Source: Trebonia sp963822615 | GTDB taxonomy: Bacteria > Actinomycetota > Actinomycetes > Streptosporangiales > Streptosporangiaceae | Length of the DNA: 64,000 bases | Reading direction: 5' to 3' | Assembly (NCBI GenBank): GCA_963822615.1 | Contig: CAWGIM010000001.1 | Location: 1,054,001 to 1,118,000, forward strand | In this document: one piece after another, positions 54,976 through 63,391 of the stretch | Numbering within the stretch: the stretch's first letter is position 1 | Layout of the letters: each line of letters starts with the position of its first letter | Program-made: the position numbers and the translations under genes | The notes under the pieces: model-generated | Seen by the model: only the letters and a program-made list of their open reading frames with translations | Told to the model about the DNA's origin: nothing | Databases searched by the model: none

Positions 54976-55914
54976 ATGACCAGCCAGCCCGGGCCCGAAG
55001 AGGCCGCCCGGCCAGCGGACCCGGCTCGGGAACGGGCGGCCACGCAGCGGGCGGTCCAGCGGGCCGAGGTCGCCCTGCGCTCCATGGGGCAGCCGAACGC
55101 GATCACCAGCCAGTTCGACTTCGCCGATGACAGCTACGAGTGGCGGCGGCTGTTCTCGGAGGTGCTCGGGACGTTCTTCCTGGTCCTCGTCGCGGTGGGC
55201 GGCGGGATGGTCAACGCCCGCTTCGGCGGCCACGCCGTCCCGGCCGCCGCCCGGGTGACCGCGCCCGCCCTGATGGTGGCGGCCATCATCCTGTTCATGG
55301 GCACCGTGTCCGGCGCGCACCTCAACCCGGTCGTCAGCGCCGCCTTCGCGTTGCGGGGCGACTTCCCCTGGAAACGGGTCCCGGCCTACGTCGTCGCCCA
55401 GTTCGCCGGCGCGGTCCTGGCCACCCTGCTGCTGTGGGCGCTGATCGGCCGCCAGGGCAGCGCCGGCCTGACCCTGCCCGGCAGCGGCATCTCGGCCGTC
55501 ACCGCCATGCTGTGGGAGGCGGTGCTGACCGCCGGGCTGGTCAGCGTGATCCTCGGCACCGCGTCGGGCGCGCAGGCGGTCGGCTCGCTCGCCGCCATCG
55601 CGGTCGCCAGCTACATCACGCTCGCCGGGCTGTGGGGCGGCCCGGTCAGCGGCGCCTCGATGAACCCGGTCCGGTCGCTTGCGCCCGCCCTGGTCCTGGG
55701 CGACTGGACCGCCTGGTGGGCGTACCTGGCCGGGCCGGCCCTGGGCGCCGTCGTCGCCGTCGGCATGGCGTACGTGCTGCGCGGACCGGGCGGCGGCCTG
55801 AGCGGGATGCAGGCTGCCCGCGGCACCCTCGGCATCACCTGGCGGCCGGGGCCGATCGCCCCGCCGCAGTCGCCTCCGCCCGGCCCGCCGCGTCACCCCG
55901 AGGGGGGCGGGTAG
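54976..55914 (+). CDS. MIP family aquaporin/glycerol facilitator
   Basis: A 312-residue channel with an unusually long hydrophilic N-terminus (~55 residues) before six helices. The two NPA-type boxes are SGAHLNPVVS and SGASMNPVRS, both NPV rather than NPA, which may alter selectivity. The C-terminal tail is Pro-rich. The gene is chosen to start at ATG 54976, after an AGGGGGAC stretch. Confidence 0.9.
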   Translation: MTSQPGPEEAARPADPARERAATQRAVQRAEVALRSMGQPNAITSQFDFADDSYEWRRLFSEVLGTFFLVLVAVGGGMVNARFGGHAVPAAARVTAPALMVAAIILFMGTVSGAHLNPVVSAAFALRGDFPWKRVPAYVVAQFAGAVLATLLLWALIGRQGSAGLTLPGSGISAVTAMLWEAVLTAGLVSVILGTASGAQAVGSLAAIAVASYITLAGLWGGPVSGASMNPVRSLAPALVLGDWTAWWAYLAGPALGAVVAVGMAYVLRGPGGGLSGMQAARGTLGITWRPGPIAPPQSPPPGPPRHPEGGG

Positions 55915-55918
55915 CCGG

Positions 55919-56293
55919 TCAGCGCGTGATCGTGCGGGCCGTGATCCGGCACGGCACCAGGGCCTTCTCGTCCAGGTGGTAGCTCGCGCAGACCCGGTGG
56001 TAGCCGTCGGCGACCCACAGCGGCTCCCCCTGGACCAGCAGCACCGGAGAGAGCTTGTCGCCCTGCTTGACCTTGGCCAGGTCGGCCTTGACCTCGGAGT
56101 CGCCGGCCGCCAGCAAGGCCAGGCCGGAGGCCCGCAGGATGTCCTTGGCGGCGAACCGCTCGAGCACGCTCTGCTTACGCAGGGCCTTGACCAGCTTGCG
56201 GGCGGCCACCCGGCCGACCAGCAGCGAGAGGTAGGACTCGGCGGCCGGGAAGTCCTGCGCCTCCGGCTCGTCCTTCCAGTGCTCGCCAGCCAT
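55919..56293 (-). CDS. ParB-like nuclease-fold conserved protein
   Basis: A 124-residue protein; the C-terminal half contains LSPVLLVQGEPLWVADGYHRVCASYHL, like the DGxHR nucleotide-binding motif of the ParB/sulfiredoxin fold. The N-terminal half is helical. Conserved small proteins of this sort occur in many bacteria without a proven role. It is convergent with the aquaporin gene, 4 bases apart. Confidence 0.75.
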   Translation of the reverse strand: MAGEHWKDEPEAQDFPAAESYLSLLVGRVAARKLVKALRKQSVLERFAAKDILRASGLALLAAGDSEVKADLAKVKQGDKLSPVLLVQGEPLWVADGYHRVCASYHLDEKALVPCRITARTITR

Positions 56294-56399
56294 GGTCCCG
56301 CTCCCCTCGCCTGGCCGGCCGTCCTGCTAGCGGCCGACCACCACCACGCTACTCCCCGCGACCCGCCCGGCGCCGCTCCCGACCCGCGGGGCGCGCGCG

Positions 56400-57226
56400 C
56401 TACCTGACCAGCGCGAGCCCGCCGTCATGGCGCAGCCGGCGCAGCGCGGCGCCGGTGGCGTCGTCGGCCGGGAGCAGGACGGCCAGCTGCTGGGCGTCGG
56501 CCGCCGGGAGGTCGAGCAGCTCGCGGTTGAACTGGAGGCGGCCGGCCAGCGGGTGCCACCACGCCTGGGCGCCGGCCCGGGGGACGCGCTGGTTGTGCAG
56601 CCGGTCGGTGAACTCAGCGCCCGCCAGCGCGGTCAGGTCGGCGATGAGCTGCTCGGATCGCGGCGACGGTGCACCTAGCGCCAGCGGGAAAGCTTGCTGG
56701 TCGGCGACCTGCTCCCAGTCAGGGAAGACGCGGCGGGCCCGCTCGTCGGCGAAGACGAAGCGCGTCAGGCTCGGCACCGGAGCGTCGAGCAGCCCGGCTG
56801 GCCGGGCCAGCAGGTCGAACCCGCTGGTGTAGGCGAGCACGTCGCCGAGGCGGTTGGTCACCAGAGCGACTCCCGGCTCAAGCAGTGCCAGCAGCTCGCG
56901 GATGGCCGGCCGGACCTCGGTGCCGGGCGCCGGGGCCGCCGACCCGCAGGTTCCGGAACTGCACTTGGCCGCGTGCCGCAGGTGCTGGCGCTCGGCCGGG
57001 TCGAGCCTGAGGGCGTCGGCGAGCGCGTTGACCACCGCTGGCGACGGGTTGCGGTCCCGCCCCTGCTCGATCCGGACCAGGTACTCGACACTGATCCCGG
57101 CCAGCGCCGCGACCTCTGACCGCCGCAGCCCGGGGCTCGTCGCCGGTCGCTGGCGGGCAGGCCGACGGCCGCCGGGTCGGTCGCGTCGCGCCTTGCCCGC
57201 AGGAAGTCACCCAGTGGCGTGCTCAC
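56400..57226 (-). CDS. XRE family regulator with MmyB-like ligand domain (frameshifted)
   Basis: From ATG 57226: MSTPLGDFLRARRDATDPAA, then one base is missing near 57145 and the next frame gives SPGLRRSEVAALAGISVEYLVRIEQGRDRNPS, the helix-turn-helix. The remainder (PAIRELLALLEPGVALVTNRLGDVLAYTSGFDLL, FADERARRVFPDW, WWHPLAGRLQFNRELLDLP) is an MmyB-like PAS-fold ligand domain. Corrected length ~275. It is divergent from the FMN reductase at 57339 and very probably regulates it. Confidence 0.85.
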
Positions 57227-57338
57227 GCATCCAGGCTACGGCGTGACCGGCCCGGCGGCCGGGGGCGAAGGTGGCCCTGCCGGGGCCAGCCTGGCTCCGG
57301 CCTTGTCGCGCCGGGGTGATCCGGCCAGAGTCGTCGGC

Positions 57339-57932
57339 ATGAGCGAAATCAACCGGCTGCTGATTTTGATCGGCAGCGTGCGAGAGGGCCGGTTCGGGCC
57401 GGTCGTGGCGTCCTGGGTCGCGGAGCGGGCCCGCGAGCACGGTGCCTTCGAGGTGCAGGTGGCTGACCTGGCCGAGGTCGAGATCCCGTTGGCCCTGCCG
57501 CCCGAGTCGCCCAAGATGGCCGGTGACGCCTACCCCCGGCCGGCCGCCCTGGCCGGCCTCACCGCCAGCCTGGCCGCCGCCGACGCGTTCGTCCTGGTCA
57601 CCCCGGAGTACAACCACAGCTACCCGGCCTCACTCAAGGCCGCCATCGACTGGCACTTCACCCAGTGGAAGGCCAAGCCGGTCGCGTTCGTCAGTTACGG
57701 CGGGGCCGCGGGCGGCCGCCACGCCGTCCTCCACCTGGAGAACGTGCTGACCGAACTGCACGCGGTCACGATCCGCGAGGGGCTCGCGTTCCCCGCCTAC
57801 TGGGCAAATTTCGAGGACGGCCGGCCGGTCGACCCGCAGGCTCCCGGGTACGCCAAGGTCATGCTGGAGCAGCTGGCCTGGTGGGCCACGGCGCTGCGCC
57901 GGGCCCGCTCCGAGTCCGTCTACCCCGGGTGA
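57339..57932 (+). CDS. NADPH-dependent FMN reductase family protein
   Basis: A 197-residue flavodoxin-like reductase: LLILIGSVREGRFGPVVASWV binds the FMN phosphate; ADAFVLVTPEYNHSYPASLKAAIDW and VSYGGAAGGRHA are the family signatures. Members reduce flavins or quinones. This is the usual partner of divergent MmyB/XRE regulators in actinobacteria. The start is ATG 57339. Confidence 0.93.
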   Translation: MSEINRLLILIGSVREGRFGPVVASWVAERAREHGAFEVQVADLAEVEIPLALPPESPKMAGDAYPRPAALAGLTASLAAADAFVLVTPEYNHSYPASLKAAIDWHFTQWKAKPVAFVSYGGAAGGRHAVLHLENVLTELHAVTIREGLAFPAYWANFEDGRPVDPQAPGYAKVMLEQLAWWATALRRARSESVYPG

Positions 57933-57993
57933 GGCCCGCGCCCCGGGCGCGGGATCAAGGTGGCCGCCGGGCTGAGTCAGCCGCACCCGTTCG

Positions 57994-59442
57994 TTAAGGG
58001 GTGGCGAGGTGCGGGGCGTCGGCGGGTTCCGCGGCCCGGTCAGCCGGGGCTGCGGCCGGCGCCTGCGCCGGCGCCGGCCGCAGCCGGAACGCGGTTACCA
58101 GGGCGATCAGCAGCAGGATGACGCCGGCCAGGATGTAGGCGTTGCCCCACAGCAACTGGAAGCCGTGCCAGTGGTACTCGACGTACCCGGGCTGGTCGCC
58201 GTGCTGCGCGAACAGCACCGGGTTGGTGTTTTTCTGCGCCCAGAGCAGGCCGAGGGAGAAGTTGCCGAGGTTGCGGGCGTTCTCCCAGAGGGCGTCGGGC
58301 CAGGCGGCGAAGGTGACGAGCAGGAACGCGACCAAAGTCCACAGCGCGCGGGCGGCCCGCTTGCTGCCTGCCCGGGAGGCGGCCAGCGCGTAGTGACCGG
58401 CCACCGCGACCGCGGGGGCCGCCCACACCCAGTGGTGGTCCCAGCTGATCGGCGAGACCAGCAGGCCGGTCAGCGCGGTGGCGAGCAGCGCGGGCACCGG
58501 GTAGCCGGCCCGGTCGAGCAGGTAGGCGGCGGTCATCCCGCCCGCCAGGGCGAGCACCGCGGCCACGATCCACGGGTCCTGCCCGGCCGCGACCGACCCG
58601 GCGAAGCGGGTGATGATGGCCCGCAGCGACTGGTTGCCGGCCCAGCCCATGAACCCGGCCCGGTTCCCGTCGGCCAGGAACATGCCGTGCAGCCACCACT
58701 TGGCGGAGTCGTGCGGCAGCAGCGCGAACCCGGCCGCGACCGTGATCGCGAACCCGGCCACGGTGGCGGCCGCCTCGCGGAACCGGCGGGTGATCAGCAG
58801 GTAGGGCACGAACACCAGCGGGACCAGCTTGATCCCGGCCGCCACCCCGGTGAGCGCGCCCTTCCACCAGCGCGGCCGGCCGTCGGCGCGGGTGGACGGC
58901 TGGCACAGGTCGCCGATGATCATGGCCATCAGCACCAGGTTGACCTGGCCGAGGTAGATGGTGCGGACCACCGGCTGCAGCCAGAAGGTGACCGCCGCCG
59001 CCAGCAGGGTGGCGCCGAGCCGCACCCGGCGGTCGCGGTAGCCGAGGCCGCCGAAGGTGAACCAGAGCGCCGCCACCAGCGCGGCCATGTTGCCGACGAC
59101 CGAGGCGGCCGCCATCACCAGCCACGGCAGGAACGAGGCGACCGCGAACGTCATCGCGGCGAACGGCGTGTAGGTGAACTTGAGCGCCAGCGGGCTGAAC
59201 CCGCCCCAGTCGTACAGCGGATTGCGCGCGCCCGGGCTGTAGTACGGGCGGACCTGCCGCACGATCAGCCCGCCGTCCCGGTAGACGGTCAGGTCGACCA
59301 TGCTGAGCGCGCGGTTGACCACGGTGAACACCAGCCAGCTGGCGAGCACGACGGCGAAGGCGATGACGCCGGCCCGCAGCAGCCGGGTCCCGGCCGCGGG
59401 GGCAGCGGGGGCCGCGGGGGCCGCGCTGGCGTCCGAATTCAC
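57994..59442 (-). CDS. GT87 family glycosyltransferase (polyprenol-phosphate mannosyltransferase type)
   Basis: A 482-residue membrane enzyme with about ten helices. The acceptor/donor loop has the catalytic Asp in DLTVYRDGGLIV, with TYTPFAAM, YLGQVNLVLMAMIIGD, GVAAGIKLVPLVFVPYLL and SPISWDHHWVW following the GT87 (PimE/MptC-like) pattern. Such enzymes add mannose or arabinose to lipoglycans outside the membrane. The C-terminal tail is Ala/Pro-rich and disordered. Confidence 0.9.
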   Translation of the reverse strand: MNSDASAAPAAPAAPAAGTRLLRAGVIAFAVVLASWLVFTVVNRALSMVDLTVYRDGGLIVRQVRPYYSPGARNPLYDWGGFSPLALKFTYTPFAAMTFAVASFLPWLVMAAASVVGNMAALVAALWFTFGGLGYRDRRVRLGATLLAAAVTFWLQPVVRTIYLGQVNLVLMAMIIGDLCQPSTRADGRPRWWKGALTGVAAGIKLVPLVFVPYLLITRRFREAAATVAGFAITVAAGFALLPHDSAKWWLHGMFLADGNRAGFMGWAGNQSLRAIITRFAGSVAAGQDPWIVAAVLALAGGMTAAYLLDRAGYPVPALLATALTGLLVSPISWDHHWVWAAPAVAVAGHYALAASRAGSKRAARALWTLVAFLLVTFAAWPDALWENARNLGNFSLGLLWAQKNTNPVLFAQHGDQPGYVEYHWHGFQLLWGNAYILAGVILLLIALVTAFRLRPAPAQAPAAAPADRAAEPADAPHLATP

Positions 59443-59514
59443 ATCGGCAACCCTATCCGGTTGACGGCCGGGCCCTGGTTACTACGGCTTGTAGTGTGGG
59501 TCATACTGGGTCTC

Positions 59515-60411
59515 ATGAGCGTCATCAGCCTGGTCTCCTCCGGGCCGCTGCTGCTGGCCATGCCGGTCGCCGCCGCGGCGGGCGCGGTGACGTTCCTGTC
59601 GCCGTGCTGCCTGCCGCTGGTGCCCGGGTACCTGGCGTACATCACCGGGATGTCCGGGGCCGACGCCGACCAGGAGGACGGTGCGGCCGCCGCCGCCGCG
59701 CCGCGGCCGGCCGCGGCGACGCTGTCGGCCACCGCGACGCTGCCCGCCACCGCCACGCTGCCCGGCACCGCGACCGCCACCACCGCCACGCCGCCGGCCG
59801 CGGCGCCCCGGCCGGCCAGGCACACCGGGCGCACGGTGGCCGGGACGGCCCTGTTCGTGGTGGGCTTCTCGGTCGTGTTCGCCCTCGCGGGGCTGGCCGT
59901 CGGCGGGCTCGGCCAGCTTTTCAGCGCGCACGACTCGCTGCTCACCCGGGTGCTCGGCGGGGTGACGATCCTGCTCGGGCTGCTGTTCTTCGGCGCCTTC
60001 GACCGCTTCATGTTCGCCGGGCGGGTGTTCAAGCCGTCGGCGATGCCGAAGGCCGGCCTGGCGGGCGCGCCGCTGCTCGGCGTGCTGTTCGGCATCGGCT
60101 GGACCCCGTGCATCGGGCCGACGCTGACCGCGGTGCTCACCCTGTCGCTGCAGTCGGGGACCGCCGCCCGCGGCGCGTTCCTCGCCTTCGTCTACGGGCT
60201 CGGGCTTGGCGTCCCGTTCCTCATCGTCGCGCTGGCGTTCCAGCGGCTGGTGAACGTGCTCAGCTTCTTCAAGCGCAACGCGCGGACGGTCAGCCGGGTC
60301 GGCGGGGTGATGCTGGTGGTGGTCGGGCTGCTCGAGGTCACCGGTGCGTGGAGCGCCGCCGTCACCTGGCTCCACGCCCACTGGTTCAGCGGCTATAACC
60401 TGCCGCTGTGA
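59515..60411 (+). CDS. ccdA: CcdA/DsbD-type cytochrome c biogenesis protein
   Basis: A 298-residue membrane protein that carries electrons across the membrane to thioredoxin-like partners. The redox Cys sit in FLSPCCLPLVPGYLAYITG and GWTPCIGPTLTAVL. Between helices 1 and 2 is an unusual ~50-residue Ala/Thr/Pro-rich linker with repeated TATLP units. Other ccs genes are not adjacent. The ATG at 59515 lacks a ribosome site and may be leaderless. Confidence 0.92.
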   Translation: MSVISLVSSGPLLLAMPVAAAAGAVTFLSPCCLPLVPGYLAYITGMSGADADQEDGAAAAAAPRPAAATLSATATLPATATLPGTATATTATPPAAAPRPARHTGRTVAGTALFVVGFSVVFALAGLAVGGLGQLFSAHDSLLTRVLGGVTILLGLLFFGAFDRFMFAGRVFKPSAMPKAGLAGAPLLGVLFGIGWTPCIGPTLTAVLTLSLQSGTAARGAFLAFVYGLGLGVPFLIVALAFQRLVNVLSFFKRNARTVSRVGGVMLVVVGLLEVTGAWSAAVTWLHAHWFSGYNLPL

Positions 60412-60415
60412 CGCG

Positions 60416-61174
60416 CTAGCGGCGGACGCCGGCCTTCGGCTTGACCGCGGCCGGCTTGCGCGGCGGCTGCTCGGGGCGCCGCGCCCGGCGGCCCGCGGCC
60501 GCCGCCTCGACCAGGGCGGTCAGCAGCCGCGGGTCGCTGCCTTCCTCCGGGTGCCAGTGCACCGCGACCCCGAAGCGATGGCCGGGTACCTCCAGCGCCT
60601 CGGTGACCGCGCCGTCCGGCGACCAGCCGGCCACCGTGACCCCCTCGCCCGGGTGCGACGGCGCCTGGTGGTGAGCGGCGGGCACCTCGAGCTGGGTGCC
60701 GAGCAGCTTCCCGAGGACCGTGTCGGCCCCGAGGATCACCTCGTGCGGGCTGTAGCGGGCGCGGGCGGGCCGGTGGCCGGGCAGGTCCTGGGTCAGCGAG
60801 CCGCCGCGTGCCACCGCGAGCACGTGCAGGCCGCGGCCGACCGCCAGGAACGGGACGTTGCCGTCGAGCGCGGCCCGCATCATCGCCAGCTCGAAGCGGT
60901 CACGGCGGTGGTCAGGCTCGTCCGCCTCCTCGTGCCGCTCCTGGTCGTAGAGCCCGGGGTCCATGTCGCGGCCGCCGGTGAACACCAGCCCGTCGAGCGC
61001 CTCGATGAAGGCGGAAACCGAGGACGGCGGCACCGGGGGCACGATCAGCGGCGCCCCGCCGGCCCGCTCCACCGCGCGGACGTAGCTGACGGGCGCGATC
61101 GCGGCTTCCCGGACCCAGTCGCCCCAGCGAGCGGCGTCGAGCTCACTGGTGATACCGATGATCGGGCGGCCCAT
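60416..61174 (-). CDS. Peptidase C26-like amidotransferase lacking the catalytic Cys
   Basis: A 252-residue class I glutamine amidotransferase-like protein of the gamma-glutamyl-GABA hydrolase (PuuD) group: VSYVRAVERAGGAPLIVPP, LDGLVFTGGRDMDPGLY, SLTQDLPGH, and the His-Glu pair in VAVHWHPEEGSD. The nucleophile elbow, normally GICRGMQ, reads AVGRGLH: Cys is replaced by Gly through one base (TGC to GGC). Unless this is a read error, the protein cannot use the standard chemistry. Confidence 0.88.
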   Translation of the reverse strand: MGRPIIGITSELDAARWGDWVREAAIAPVSYVRAVERAGGAPLIVPPVPPSSVSAFIEALDGLVFTGGRDMDPGLYDQERHEEADEPDHRRDRFELAMMRAALDGNVPFLAVGRGLHVLAVARGGSLTQDLPGHRPARARYSPHEVILGADTVLGKLLGTQLEVPAAHHQAPSHPGEGVTVAGWSPDGAVTEALEVPGHRFGVAVHWHPEEGSDPRLLTALVEAAAAGRRARRPEQPPRKPAAVKPKAGVRR

Positions 61175-61507
61175 CGACGTCCCTCCTGTTTAGCTCTGCT
61201 ACTCAACTGCTGCTGCTTAACCGCTGCTGTTCAACCCGGGCCGCGCTGGCGGCAACCACCTGGCACGGGACGGACCAAGCCGTCGCCCCCGCTCCGGCTA
61301 CACGGCCATTGTCCCTGACACAGCCGGAATCGGCCGGGTGATGACGTATTTCCCCGCCGAACATTCTGCGCTTCCGAATACTAAACGCGTACAGCCGTCA
61401 GTTTCGTTACACCTGATTCGGGTGGTAACCGCAGGTCGCCCGTTCCCTCGGCCGCGGGCGGCGGGCCGGAGCGGGAAGCGGCGGGCCGGAGCGGGAAACG
61501 GTGCCCG
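61175..61507. other. Intergenic region with short tandem repeats
   Basis: No gene supported. Three rough copies of CTGCTnnTnAAC occur just upstream of the amidotransferase start (about 61196-61235), and a perfect 20-base tandem duplication lies at 61458-61497. The middle is A+T-richer and may hold the promoter. Confidence 0.4.
61458..61497. repeat. 20-base tandem duplication
   Basis: The unit GCGGCGGGCCGGAGCGGGAA occurs twice without a break, ending 10 bases after the downstream edge of the PhzF gene. It is most likely a replication-slippage product. Confidence 0.8.
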
Positions 61508-62350
61508 CTACAGGCGGACGCTGCCCGCGATCAGCGTGCTGGTGCCGCCGCCGACCCAGACCGCGCCGTCGGCGTCGGCGGTGACGTGCACCCGGCCACG
61601 GCGGCCGAGCGCGGTGCCCTGGCTGGCGGTGTAGGGGGCGGCCGCCTTGCCCGCCGACAGCAGCCACCGGGCGATGGACGCGTTCAGCGACCCGGTCACC
61701 GGGTCCTCGCCGGCCCCGCTGACCAGCGGGGTGAACGCGCGCACCTCGAACTGCTGGGGCGAGCCGGGCGGGTAGGGGCCGAACACCCCGATGTGGTCCG
61801 CGGGGACGCCGGGTGCCAGTGCGAGCACCGCGTCCGCGCTGGCCAGCTCGACCGCGACCCAGCCGGGCCCGTTGTCGGCCCACTGGGCGTCCACGATGTC
61901 GGCCCGGGCGATCCCGAGTGACCGCGCGATCCGGGCCAGCAGCGGTTCCTCGACCGGGCCGGAGCGGATCAGCGGCGGCGCCTTGAACGACAGCCGGCCG
62001 GACGGCGGCCGGCGGACCGGCACCAGGCCGACGCCGCACTCCTGCAGCACCAGGTCGGGCTGGGCGGGCGAGCCGCCCGCCTCCAGCCAGGCGTGGGCCG
62101 AGCCGAGCGTCGGGTGGCCCGCGAACGGCAGCTCCCGCGCCGGGGTGAAGATCCGCACCCGGTAGTCGGCCCGCGGGTCGACCGGGTCGAGCAGGAACGT
62201 CGTCTCCGACAGGTTGGTCCAGCGGGCGAACCGCAGCATCGCCGCGTCATCGAGGTCGTCGGCGGCGTGCACCACCGCCACCGGGTTGCCGAGGAAGGGA
62301 TCGTCGGCGAACACGTCCACCTGCCGGAATTGGCGCTCCATGGGCGTCAT
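61508..62350 (-). CDS. PhzF family isomerase-like protein
   Basis: A 280-residue double hot-dog-like protein. FRQVDVFADDPFLGNPVAVV, the catalytic Glu in TNLSETTFLLDP, FTPARELPFAGHPTLGSAHAWL and GAGEDPVTGSLNASIARWL are all family signatures. PhzF isomerises a phenazine precursor, but most homologues have other unknown substrates, and no phenazine genes are present. Confidence 0.93.
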   Translation of the reverse strand: MTPMERQFRQVDVFADDPFLGNPVAVVHAADDLDDAAMLRFARWTNLSETTFLLDPVDPRADYRVRIFTPARELPFAGHPTLGSAHAWLEAGGSPAQPDLVLQECGVGLVPVRRPPSGRLSFKAPPLIRSGPVEEPLLARIARSLGIARADIVDAQWADNGPGWVAVELASADAVLALAPGVPADHIGVFGPYPPGSPQQFEVRAFTPLVSGAGEDPVTGSLNASIARWLLSAGKAAAPYTASQGTALGRRGRVHVTADADGAVWVGGGTSTLIAGSVRL

Positions 62351-62518
62351 CGTAACCGCGGCCGGCCGGGCGGGACACGGGCCAATCCGGGCTTGATTGG
62401 CTCGTGCTCGGGCCGGCGCATGACCGCGGACACGGGCGGGCAGACACGCTCACGTAACATCATTGCGGCAGCATAGGGGGATGATCACGAGCCCAGCAGC
62501 ATCGGTCACGCCAGCCCG

Positions 62519-63391
62519 GTGGACCTGAACACCGTCACCGAGTTCGCGCCCGCCACGGACGCCGCGTGGCGGGACGGCGACGCCTGGCTCGGCGGCGGCA
62601 CCTGGCTGTTCTCGGTGCCCCAGCCGCGGCTCACCCGGCTGCTCGACCTGCAGGCATTCGGCTGGACCGCGGTCGACGAGCGGGGCGACGGGGTGCTGAT
62701 CGGCGCCACCTGCACGTTCGCCCAGCTAGCGAGCTGGGCGCCGGAACGACCCGGGTACGCCGGGGCGGCGCGGCTCGGCCGCCAGTGCTGCCACGCGCTG
62801 CTCGGCTCGTTCAAGGTGCACAACGTCGCCACCGTCGGCGGCAACATCTGCCTGTCGCTGCCCGCCGGGCCGATGACATCGCTGGCCAGCGCGCTGGACG
62901 GGGTGGCGCTGGTGCACGGCCCCGGCCCGGCCAGGCGCGAGGTCCCGGTGGCCAGCCTGGTCACCGGCGACGGCCGCAACGGGCTGCGCCCGGGTGAACT
63001 GCTGACCCACCTGTGGCTCCCGGCCCACGCGCTGACCGGGCGGCACGCGTTCCGGCAGCTGTCGCTGTCGCCCGTCGGCCGGTCGGCGGTGCTCGTCATC
63101 GCCCGCCGGGACGGCGAGGCGGCACCGCCCGGGCCCGCCAGCCAGCCCGGGACCGCCAGCCAGCCCGGGACCGGAGCCACCGTCGTCACCGTGACCGCGT
63201 CCACCCCGCGGCCGGTGCAGCTCCGCTTCCCCGCCCCGCCGTCCCCGGCCGAGGCCCTGGCCGGCCTGGAGGCCGCGGTGCTGGGCGACGGCGGCCCGGG
63301 CTACCTGGACGACGTGCACGGCAGCGCCGCCTGGCGCGCGGCGATGACCCGCCGCCTGGTCGTCGAGGCCCTGGGGGAACTGCCCGGATGA
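62519..63391 (+). CDS. FAD-binding subunit of xanthine dehydrogenase-type enzyme
   Basis: A 290-residue medium subunit. FAD-binding signatures are WLGGGTWLF and VHNVATVGGNICLSLPAGPMTSLASALDG; the C-terminal CO-dehydrogenase flavoprotein-like domain follows. An 18-base tandem duplication gives two ASQPGT units near residue 208. GTG 62519 is the start. The stop overlaps the next gene as ATGA, showing an operon of a molybdenum hydroxylase. Confidence 0.9.
   Translation: MDLNTVTEFAPATDAAWRDGDAWLGGGTWLFSVPQPRLTRLLDLQAFGWTAVDERGDGVLIGATCTFAQLASWAPERPGYAGAARLGRQCCHALLGSFKVHNVATVGGNICLSLPAGPMTSLASALDGVALVHGPGPARREVPVASLVTGDGRNGLRPGELLTHLWLPAHALTGRHAFRQLSLSPVGRSAVLVIARRDGEAAPPGPASQPGTASQPGTGATVVTVTASTPRPVQLRFPAPPSPAEALAGLEAAVLGDGGPGYLDDVHGSAAWRAAMTRRLVVEALGELPG
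63136..63171. repeat. 18-base in-frame tandem duplication in FAD subunit gene
   Basis: CGCCAGCCAGCCCGGGAC occurs twice in a row, encoding a repeated six-residue Pro/Ser/Gln unit in a loop. Being a multiple of three, it keeps the frame. Confidence 0.75.

Noticed and set aside
58009..59514. Long plus-strand frame upstream of ccdA
   Set aside because: It is antisense to the GT87 gene and Arg/Gly/Gln-rich; the CcdA homology begins only at ATG 59515.
61196..61497. Repeats resembling a CRISPR array
   Set aside because: The units are adjacent or irregular with no constant spacers, and no cas genes are present.
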